Shown: piece by piece, positions 1 through 10,320 of the stretch
Numbering within the stretch: position 1 is the first letter of the stretch
Layout of the letters: the number at the start of each line of letters is the position of its first letter
Source of the DNA: Motiliproteus sp036961355
GTDB lineage: Bacteria > Pseudomonadota > Gammaproteobacteria > Pseudomonadales > Balneatricaceae
Assembly (NCBI GenBank): GCA_036961355.1
Contig: JBALVL010000020.1
Location: forward strand, 18,805-82,804
Direction of reading: 5' to 3'
Length of the DNA: 64,000 nucleotides
Translations under genes and position numbers: made by a program
Notes under the pieces: generated by a model
Told to the model about the DNA's origin: nothing
Seen by the model: the letters and a program-made list of their open reading frames with translations, nothing else
Databases searched by the model: none

Positions 1-3102
<3,102 letters not shown>

Positions 3103-3128
3103 CGATTCGGTATCCCTACACTACGGCT

Positions 3129-3998
3129 TTAATTAACTGCTTTTTCTAGCTGTGGTTTTGACGTATCGAACTTTGATGTGATCTTGTTGTAATCAACTTG
3201 TGTTGCCTGAAACCTTGCCCGCCTATCGTAGAGTTCCAGCACGTATTGGAACATCTTAAAGGCCTGTAACAAATCCTGTTCATCCACGCCGTCTGAGTGG
3301 GTGCCTTCGTTGCCCACAAGTTTTAGGGCTTCGAGGTATTGAGCCTCTTCAGGGTTGGTCTGCTTAAGATCGATTATCTGCCGATGTAGGTTATTCCCTT
3401 GCGCGCCCTGATCATCGCAAAATTTCTCGATCGCCCGACGTAACTTAGATGCGGCCGATGGAGGATCGAAGTGAAAGTGCTTAAACGAATCGAACAGTTC
3501 ACTTTTGATATTGTCAGGAACGTTATCTGACACGCCCATCATTGGGATGGTTGGAGTAAAGTATTCGAACTTAACTTGTGTCGGTTTTTGTACTTTATCC
3601 GCAGCTGTTCGATGGTGTAGTTTTGCTAAGCCAACTGCAGATACCACGCCTTGGCACTGTTGGCATTCCAAAAAGCTGATGCACTGTCCTAATGTTCTAA
3701 TTACCTCATTAATTTCTGAACTAATCGCTAATGCTCCAACCAATAGCCCCCAAACCGGATGACCATCATAAGCGGCTACAACAAGCCTTCCTTTGCCGAC
3801 TATTCGCTCTTCCTGCAGCTTTTGCTGATCTTCATAATGACGACTTGCCATCTCTCCGTACTTATCCGGCAGTGGCTTGGTCTTCAGTGATGCCTGATCA
3901 AGCATCAAATTTCCATTTTTACAGTAAGGGCACGGTAACGCTGGGTACTTGCTAGCATCAACAAAACCCTTGATGGATGTCCATATCTCAGTGTTCAT
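3129..3998 (-). CDS. DUF4145-domain protein with zinc ribbon, inside the hsd locus
   Basis: This is a 289-residue protein of unknown function. The N-terminus has a CPYC pair (Cys23, Cys26) and a second pair, CQQC, near residue 115, together forming a probable split zinc ribbon. The C-terminal third (about 190-275) resembles DUF4145: an alpha-helical stretch with RRAIEKFCDDQG, then a segment ending in GNEGTHSDGVDEQD. DUF4145 proteins are often found beside or fused to restriction enzymes, so a role linked to restriction is an inference from context. The gene lies 26 nt upstream of hsdR on the same strand. Its ATG overlaps, as ATGA, the stop codon of a shifted frame of the upstream DUF1016 remnant, which suggests translational coupling in an ancestral operon. 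The region is somewhat more AT-rich than the flanking hsd genes. Confidence 0.75.
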   Translation of the reverse strand: MNTEIWTSIKGFVDASKYPALPCPYCKNGNLMLDQASLKTKPLPDKYGEMASRHYEDQQKLQEERIVGKGRLVVAAYDGHPVWGLLVGALAISSEINEVIRTLGQCISFLECQQCQGVVSAVGLAKLHHRTAADKVQKPTQVKFEYFTPTIPMMGVSDNVPDNIKSELFDSFKHFHFDPPSAASKLRRAIEKFCDDQGAQGNNLHRQIIDLKQTNPEEAQYLEALKLVGNEGTHSDGVDEQDLLQAFKMFQYVLELYDRRARFQATQVDYNKITSKFDTSKPQLEKAVN

Positions 3999-4031
3999 AT
4001 TTTATATTCAACTCGATAGATAACTTCTAAA

Positions 4032-4334
4032 TTAATGAACTGCCTTATTAAAACCGACAACGTTTTTACAGGACAACCAGCCTTTAAACTGCGTAATCTG
4101 GCTATAAAAGTCACTTTTGAGTGGGTCGTCGATATATATCAGCGTTTTGAAATGGGTCCAACTCAATTGTCTCCGCAATGCAGAGACAATTGTGTGGTCG
4201 GGAAACGTCTCCGCAAAGCTCAGGCTGGAGTATGCGGACAGTGTCGGGATACGGAAAACCGTTTCTCGGGGGCCGAATGGAGGCCCTTTTCGAACGAAGC
4301 GCGGATTAACCAGTTGAAATACAGTCGTTTTCAT
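4032..4334 (-). pseudogene. Remnant of a DUF1016 (YhcG-type) nuclease N-terminal domain
   Basis: This short frame begins 5 nt after the stop of the preceding gene and encodes 100 residues. Residues from about 35 to 83 match the DUF1016 N-terminal helical domain of YhcG-type PD-(D/E)XK proteins: FAETFPDHTIV, RRQLSWTHF, then a DDPLKSDFY segment and GW. In intact family members the sequence continues as WSVRTL plus a long nuclease domain. Here a one-base shift just after the GW codons (about 4070) would restore PVKTL-like residues, and that shifted frame stops at 3995, overlapping the start of the DUF4145 gene. The C-terminal nuclease domain is absent. It is best read as a truncated, probably frameshifted relic. 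A deliberately short coupled protein cannot be excluded. Confidence 0.6.
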
Positions 4335-4339
4335 ACGCG

Positions 4340-5293
4340 TTAGTTCGCCTGGTAACTTTTCAAAATCAGCGCCAGCGTTTTCTCCAGCTCGGACTCATCA
4401 CGCAAATTCAGCTCTAGATTCCCCGTTCCCCAATGGCCGATGTCGGTAACGTCACGGCTAAAAATCGGCTCAAGCGTGATATCAGCGGGATTCAGCTTAA
4501 GGTACAGCTGCAAGCGCGGATCACTGTTCTGCGGCAACACCACGATACTGAGGAAGTTCTTGATGCGTTTAAACGCGGTATAGAGTTTCACCTCTTTTCG
4601 TTGAACTTCATCACCGAGGCCGCTGGCATAGTCGCTGACCTGGTTATAGAGGTTGATCAGTTCGGGTGAGGCGCTGGCCAGCCGTTCTTGCTGCGATTTA
4701 TCCGCCGACCTGCTCGTGCCGTTATTAGAGGTGCTTAGCTTTTGCGTGCTGGGCTTAACAGACACGGAATTGGTGTTACTCGATAGGGCTGACTGCGCAT
4801 TCACCAGTTCCAACAGCAGCAGTTCCTTACCAAAGTACCGATAACACATCAGATCGATGTTGCGGTTGATCTGCTGCACGGCATGTTCATCGTATTTGTT
4901 GAAGTCGGCGGCGATGCAGATCAGTCGGGTGCCGCCCCACTCGATCGACTCGGTCACATCCCTATCCAACTGTTTCATCACCAACAACTGGAACTCGGCC
5001 TGATGATCCAGCAGCCAGTCGAGGTAGAACAGCCCCTGGTTGATGACGTTCTCGTTGCTGTGGCGTTTGTACTCGATAATCACCGGGCAGTTGTTCTCAT
5101 CCAGCCCCAGCGAGTCGATGCGACCCTTATGGGTCTTGCCGGTGCTGTATTCGCTTGCCAGGAAGCGCACGCCGAGGAAGGTTTCCAGCTGGCTTTCGAT
5201 TAGGTTTTGCAGATCCTTTTCCAGCAGTGCGCTGCTACCTGCCAGTTCGCTGACCTGACCTGTGCCTAGGGAGAACAGTTTGATATCACTCAT
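4340..5293 (-). CDS. PD-(D/E)XK nuclease-like protein with C-terminal DUF5655 domain
   Basis: The 317-residue product has an N-terminal NucS/DUF91-like restriction-endonuclease fold. A helical EKDLQNLIESQLETFLGV segment leads into Asp60 (in KGRIDSLG) and the paired Glu74-x-Lys76 of IIEYKRH, the classic D...ExK metal-binding signature. After a Ser/Thr/Gln-rich linker (about 170-205), residues 205-315 form a DUF5655 domain containing KLYTAFKRIKNF and IGHWGTGNLEL. Such proteins are annotated as predicted transport protein or endonuclease-like; the true activity is unknown. The gene stands between hsdS and the DUF1016 remnant on the same strand, so it is probably an accessory of the restriction locus. 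A GGAAG ribosome-binding site lies 8 nt before the ATG. All nuclease residues appear present. Confidence 0.75.
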   Translation of the reverse strand: MSDIKLFSLGTGQVSELAGSSALLEKDLQNLIESQLETFLGVRFLASEYSTGKTHKGRIDSLGLDENNCPVIIEYKRHSNENVINQGLFYLDWLLDHQAEFQLLVMKQLDRDVTESIEWGGTRLICIAADFNKYDEHAVQQINRNIDLMCYRYFGKELLLLELVNAQSALSSNTNSVSVKPSTQKLSTSNNGTSRSADKSQQERLASASPELINLYNQVSDYASGLGDEVQRKEVKLYTAFKRIKNFLSIVVLPQNSDPRLQLYLKLNPADITLEPIFSRDVTDIGHWGTGNLELNLRDESELEKTLALILKSYQAN

Positions 5294-5347
5294 GCGGTGG
5301 CTTCCATTCGGGTACCAGGCTCTGAGGGTTGCCAGTGGCGGACGTCA

Positions 5348-5372
5348 CAAATCGGCAGGGATAGCCGATTTG
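5348..5372. repeat. Perfect 9-bp hairpin between hsdS and the DUF5655 gene
   Basis: The arms caaatcggc (5348-5356) and gccgatttg (5364-5372) are exact reverse complements around a 7-nt loop. The hairpin lies in the only sizeable gap (5294-5396) inside the hsd gene run. No strong T-run follows on the minus strand, so it may be an mRNA-stability or processing element rather than a terminator. Confidence 0.5.
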
Positions 5373-5396
5373 GACAGCGACTGTTGCGGACTTTCA

Positions 5397-6779
5397 TCAT
5401 AAGACCATCTCTGTGTTACAGGCGCTGCCCGCAGGGCGTGAGGCATGATGCCGAACGTCAATCTTACCTGTGACGGCGGCGGCGATTAGGGCGGTGCGGC
5501 GTTCTTGCATTAGTGCAATTGAATCCACTGCTTTTGCCACCGCGCTATCTATAGCCTTTTTCTTGTTAAATACGTAATCGGTGATTCGATCCTGCGATGC
5601 TCGGTCAGGGAATGCGCACACCAGTTTTTTAACATCTGCCATCCCTATGGTTTTGATGGTTGCACCGAATGTATACCTATCAAGCTCTTTCTCCATGGCG
5701 TAGAACACCAGAAGCAGATACTCAGGTGAAATATTTTTGGGATCGACAACCCACGCTATCAAGTGTTGAGAGACGGCCATTTCACAAGTTGTGATTGCGG
5801 TAAGCCCTATGGATGCATCACGTGTAAAGACAACACAGTTTTTTGGCAGCATCCGTGCTGATGAGTTTTCTATACCCAGTGCATTTACGTTGAATTTGGT
5901 TTCGGAGATGTAATCGACATTCTTAAGGGTTTTTGAGTCATTAAGAGAAACCCATGGAATATTACAATCCATCCAGTAAGCTTCGATCTTCTTGTCTGGG
6001 GTATGGCCGCTTTCAAGCTTGGAAATGAATTTTACTCGCGCCACGCTCCAATGCTCAGGCACCTCCCCCAGCCACTCAACCCCTGAATCCTTCATCGGTA
6101 CATTGGAATCAATCCCCTTGGTGACGGCATGGCTGATCACTGCCTGGCGCTTCTCCTTAAGTAGTTGGATCAGTTGCTGCTGCTTGTCGATCAGGATGTC
6201 GATCTTGGCGGTTTCGTGGTCGAGGAAGCTGGCGATCTGTCGCTGCTCATCTATATCGGGTACGGAAAACTGATTACCACCAAGATCTTCCTGAGTCATG
6301 CTTGGAAGCGCAGTATTAGTTGAGTAATAGCCAAAAGGGATCGTGAGAGAGCAATAGTAAAGATACTTGGCGCAGCTTGTTGCTTGCACTTCTGTATAGA
6401 ACATCGTATCGACAGTCCAGAATGCATCATCAATATACAGCGGCTTATCGATTGTGCCTTTTCGGCCCAAAAGAACAGACTCACCACGATGGACGAACTT
6501 TGTAGCGTAGGTGAATGGTCCACCTGAACCAATTACTGGATAGCCATTTTCAGAGTCCGAAGTTTCAACGTGCTTGTAGTCTTGTCCGTTTTTTATTCGA
6601 GCCATGTGTTTCAGGCGTTTTGTGGTCCAGTGAGCAGGAACCGAACCAAGCCGCTCTATGCCTGTCTCTTTGTAATGTTCGTAGCGCTGATACTTCCCCA
6701 CAATACTCGGGCTTTCCCTGCCCTCGCCCTGCGGGCCAGCATCACAAGCACTAAGGTTCTGCGTACTCTTATGCATCAT
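5397..6779 (-). CDS. hsdS: Type I restriction-modification specificity subunit (HsdS)
   Basis: HsdS chooses the DNA target of the type I enzyme; each of its two target-recognition domains reads one half of a bipartite site. The 460 residues show the usual repeat layout: TRD1 opening with YKETGIERLGSVPAHW (about 36-51), a conserved helical spacer with DEQRQIASFLDHETAKID (about 181-198), TRD2 opening with DSGVEWLGEVPEHW (about 230-245), and a C-terminal helical repeat with QERRTALIAAAVTGKID. The two halves end in related helical segments, as expected for the coiled-coil rods that contact HsdM. The start overlaps the end of the RhuM-Fic gene by 11 nt, with GAGGTGA just upstream acting as ribosome-binding site. 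The first 30 residues are low-similarity and a later start is possible. No lesion was seen. Confidence 0.93.
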   Translation of the reverse strand: MMHKSTQNLSACDAGPQGEGRESPSIVGKYQRYEHYKETGIERLGSVPAHWTTKRLKHMARIKNGQDYKHVETSDSENGYPVIGSGGPFTYATKFVHRGESVLLGRKGTIDKPLYIDDAFWTVDTMFYTEVQATSCAKYLYYCSLTIPFGYYSTNTALPSMTQEDLGGNQFSVPDIDEQRQIASFLDHETAKIDILIDKQQQLIQLLKEKRQAVISHAVTKGIDSNVPMKDSGVEWLGEVPEHWSVARVKFISKLESGHTPDKKIEAYWMDCNIPWVSLNDSKTLKNVDYISETKFNVNALGIENSSARMLPKNCVVFTRDASIGLTAITTCEMAVSQHLIAWVVDPKNISPEYLLLVFYAMEKELDRYTFGATIKTIGMADVKKLVCAFPDRASQDRITDYVFNKKKAIDSAVAKAVDSIALMQERRTALIAAAVTGKIDVRHHASRPAGSACNTEMVL

Positions 6780-7764
6780 TCACCTCAGGTGCTAACAGGT
6801 TCATCACTAGGCGGATAACGGTTTGTTTCTCGCTTGGGCTTGATTCAGCAATCAACAGGGTTAATGCAGCAAGGCCGATGTCATTAATAACGGGCTGTCC
6901 TTGTTGATCAAACAGCCGTTGATTACGGTTTATAAAATCGACAAACAACAGCGCGGCGCTACGTTTATTGCCGTCGGTGAACGGGTAGTTTTTGACGATA
7001 AAGTAGAGCAGATGGGCGGCTTTGCTTTCGATGCTTGGGTACGCTTGCTCACCGAATGCTGACTGTTTAAGTGCACCCCAGATCGCATCAAGGCCGCTGT
7101 TGTGTTCGGCGGCAAAGAGTTCTGAGGCTTCGCCCCTTTCCATCAAATTGGCTTTGAGCTGTGCCAGTGCAAGGCGTGCTATAGAAAGGTCTGACAGCTC
7201 CCCGCCCGTCTGACCGAGGGGTTCTTGCAACAGCCCTTCGTCATACTGCTGCAACCAGAGAAAGGTATGGGTGTAACGACTAATAATATCAACCAACCCC
7301 TGCCCCTGTGGCAGGGTTGTCGCTTGGGCAGAGGTGCGTTTGATCAAGCTGATCGCTTTTTCCAGCTCGGCGCTATTTTGTTCGAGGCGCTGCTGGTTGA
7401 GGCTAAAACCCTTTACAAGATGTTGTTTGAGAATACGGGTGGCCCAGATACGAAAGCGCGTTGCTTGGCTTGAATTAACTCGGTAGCCGACCGATATAAT
7501 GGCATCCAGATTGTAGAGTTTATTTTTTCGTTTAACCTGGCGATGTCCCTCTGTTTCAACTGTTTCCATTATGGAAACAGTTGCCTCTCGATTCAATTCC
7601 CCGGTCTGATAGATATTGCTTAGGTGTTTCGAGACTGCAGGTTTTTGAACACCGAAGAGTAGCGACATATCGGCCAAGCTCAGCCAGAGGCTATCTTCTT
7701 TAATCTGTACGGGAAGTTGAATCGATCCGTCTTCATTTTGATAAATATCCAAAGGCTGTTCCAT
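6769..7764 (-). CDS. RhuM-type N-terminus fused to a Fic/Doc domain (catalytic His replaced by Tyr)
   Basis: A 331-residue fusion. Residues 1-120 match the RhuM (virulence-protein) family, with LSLADMSLLFGVQKPAVSKH, YNLDAIISVGYRVNS and FRIWATRILKQHLVKGF. Residues 150-330 form a Fic/Doc-like domain whose signature reads YPFTDGNKRSAA at 260-271. Fic/Doc enzymes transfer AMP or phosphate using a His at the first position of HPFxxGN(G/K)R. Here codon 6985-6987 is TAC, giving Tyr260, so AMPylation-type activity is doubtful unless this subfamily tolerates Tyr. The ATG overlaps the hsdM stop as TGATG, implying translational coupling, and the gene end overlaps hsdS. It therefore sits embedded between M and S, a common place for RhuM-Fic accessories. 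Its role in the restriction system is unknown. Confidence 0.85.
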   Translation of the reverse strand: MEQPLDIYQNEDGSIQLPVQIKEDSLWLSLADMSLLFGVQKPAVSKHLSNIYQTGELNREATVSIMETVETEGHRQVKRKNKLYNLDAIISVGYRVNSSQATRFRIWATRILKQHLVKGFSLNQQRLEQNSAELEKAISLIKRTSAQATTLPQGQGLVDIISRYTHTFLWLQQYDEGLLQEPLGQTGGELSDLSIARLALAQLKANLMERGEASELFAAEHNSGLDAIWGALKQSAFGEQAYPSIESKAAHLLYFIVKNYPFTDGNKRSAALLFVDFINRNQRLFDQQGQPVINDIGLAALTLLIAESSPSEKQTVIRLVMNLLAPEVNDA

Positions 7765-10141
7765 CAGCTATGTACCTCCTGCAGCAGCGCCAGAATCTCC
7801 GCGCTGACCTTATCCAGATCGGCATCGATCTTGGTCAGGTCACGCGGCGGCTGGTAGACGTAGAAGTGTCGGTTAAAGGGGATCTCGTAGCCAACAATAC
7901 CCAGCTGTCCGTCTTTGTCGTCGCGCTTGTTGGCGTCGATCCAGGCATCGGGCACGTGCGGTGCCACTTCTTTGTTGAAGTACTCCTCGATGGTTTCTTT
8001 AACCAACAGTGTCGGATCGAGCGGAACGTTCTCGTTATCGCGCAAGTCGCCGTCGGCCTGGTATTCGATGCTGGTATTAGAAGCCCCATTGTTGTCGAAC
8101 AGGCCGTAGCGCGGATCGGCGGACTGTTTATGAACCTTCTTGATCACCCGTTCTGCGTCGGGGTTTTTCCAGGTGACTGCATCCAGTAGCTGCTTCTTCT
8201 CTTTGCTCTCCAGCTTGGCTCCTGTTTGCGTGAGCGTCTGTTTGAGCGCCTGTTTGAGCTGTTCATCAAAATGGTTAAAGTCATCACAAGCGCCCTCAAC
8301 GATGGCATCACGACCCATCAGCTCTGCCAATGCGATTTGTAGCTGCTTGGCTTTGTCCAGCAGTGCTTTTTGGCCCAGCCACAGTTTGCGATCGAGCAGG
8401 TCTTTGATCTGTTTCTCTTTCAGCTCTTTGAAGTGGGTTTTGATATGGACACGAACCACGGCTTCAACTGTGCTCAGGTCAACGTAATTGTCATCGTTCC
8501 AACTATGACCAAATTCTTCGTAAACCCACTTCATCACCGGATTGAAGGGTTTAGGGGCAAAACGCAGCTCGGCCAGCCGTGCGTCGTTGAACTGGGTCGA
8601 GAGGCGTAAGGGCCGCTCGATGGTGATGCGGCGGTAACCGAACTGATGGGTATCGAAGATCTTGCTGGCAAAGGTTTTAACCTTAGCCGCTTTGGGCTCG
8701 GCGGCCTGACGGCCACGACTGCTTTTCTGATCGGTAGGTTTGTCCAGCGCTACGGTATCGACCGCCTCAAACTGGCCGAAGCAGCGGGTGATGGTGGCGA
8801 TATCATCATCGGACATCAGGTTGCGCTTGGAGCCCAAAGATTTGCGCATTTTGCCGCACAGGTCGGTACCGTTGATCAGCTGCACCTTGCCTTTGCGCTC
8901 GGGATCTTTCTTGTTCGACAGTATCCACACGTAGGTGGCGATGCCGGTGTTGTAGAATATGTCGGTCGGCAGCGCGACGATCGCCTCTAACAGGTCGGCT
9001 TCGAGGATATAACGACGAATCTCACTCTCGCCGCTACCCGCGCCACCGGTGAACAGCGGCGAACCGTTGAGGATGATGCCGATACGGCCACCGCTCTCGA
9101 TAACGCCGGTGGTGGCATTGGTTGAGCAGTCACGCAGTTTGCTGATCAGGTGCATCAGGAACAGCAGCGAGCCGTCTGAGACACGCGGTAGACCCGGACC
9201 AAAGCGGCCATCGAAACCCTTGAGCACATTCTCGTCCTTAATCTCTTTCTCGACCTTCTTCCAGTCCACACCAAAGGGCGGATAGGAGAGCATGTAATCA
9301 AACTTGTCGGCGTAGAGTTGGTCCTGCGACAACGTATTGCCCAGTTTGATTCGTGAGACATCCTGCCCCTTGATCAACATATCCGCCTTACAGATGGCGT
9401 AGGACTCGGGGTTTAGCTCTTGGCCGAATGCTCGCATCACTGCATTAGGGTTGAGCTCGTGTACGTACTCCATGCCACTGGACAGAAAACCACCGGTGCC
9501 CGCCGTCGGGTCGTAGATGGTGCGAATGATCCCCTCTTTGCTCAGCGCATCGTCGTCTTCCATAAACACCAGCGAGGTGGTCAGACGGACGATATCGCGC
9601 GGGGTAAAGTGCTCACCCGCCGTCTCGTTCGAGCTTTCGGCAAAGCGACGGATCAGTTCCTCAAACACTAACCCCATCTCATGGTTGGAGAGAGCCTTGG
9701 GGCTCAGATCGGTGTTGGATACCTTCTGCACCACCTTATACAGCAGGTTGGCATCGGCCAGCTGACCGATAAACTCCTCAAACTTGAAGAACTCAAAAAT
9801 CTCCCGCGCATCCCGCGAGAAGCTCTGGATGTAGTTCTCAGATTATCCTTAATGCCCGCTTCACCCAGTTTCGATAGATCCATCGGCGAGGAGTTGAAGA
9901 AGTTCGCATCGGTAGCGCGCAGCACCATCTTCTCCAGGCTTTCTTCGGTGATGCTTGGCATGTCCTTCACTTTGGTGTATTGCGCTAGCACTGCCGCCTT
10001 GCTTGGCTCCAGCACACATTCCAATCGGCGTAACAGCGCAAACGGCAGAATCACGCGCCCGTACTGGCTCTGCTTAAAATCACCACGAAGCAGATCGGCT
10101 ATGGACCAGATGAAGGCGGCGGTTTGGGAGAAGTTTTGCAT
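7764..10141 (-). pseudogene. hsdM: Type I DNA methyltransferase subunit HsdM, broken by a one-base frameshift
   Basis: HsdM is the N6-adenine methyltransferase subunit that protects host sites. The ATG at 10141 opens 101 codons of a normal HsdM N-terminus (FSQTAAFIWSIADLLRGDFK). At 9839-9841 the frame slips: ...GIKDNL is followed in another frame by ENYIQSFSRDAREIFEFF, where one missing base (CTGAG for CTGGAG) restores the join. The downstream frame then runs 691 codons to the stop at 7764, so the repaired protein would be about 792 residues. Motif I (DPTAGTGGF) is intact near repaired residue 211. Motif IV reads SYPPFG where type I methylases normally have NPPF; codon 9282-9284 is TAT for Tyr. 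Both lesions predict loss of methylation. It is the first gene of the hsd run. The frameshift could be a sequencing error. Confidence 0.88.
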
Positions 10142-10178
10142 CGTGTCGGGAGGCCTGTGTAGCGGGATAACTCGCCAA

Positions 10179-10203
10179 AAAAAGCGCCTATAAAAAGCGC
10201 CTT
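10179..10203. repeat. Short tandem direct repeat upstream of hsdM
   Basis: Two copies of aaaaagcgcct (10179-10189 and 10192-10202) lie 13 nt apart in the 179-nt gap between radD and hsdM. On the minus strand they give GC-rich blocks followed by T-runs. The gap must hold the hsdM promoter and any radD terminator, but no clear -35/-10 pair or stable stem could be assigned. Confidence 0.4.
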
Positions 10204-10320
10204 AGGTTAGATAAAACAACGGCATGGAGTCTACACCAGCGGCCATAAAAGGTCTTATTAAGGCTGTGGATTTCAGCTATAAATGACAGTCTGTTGATCT
10301 CGGTTCACAGATAAACCCTA

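Noticed and set aside
4035..4343. Plus-strand open frame opposite the DUF1016 relic
   Set aside because: The minus-strand frame has family-specific residues (QLSWTHF, DPLKSDFY); the plus frame has none.
9681..10193. 170-residue plus-strand open frame over hsdM
   Set aside because: It lies antisense to a clear HsdM sequence, has no family signature and no ribosome-binding site.
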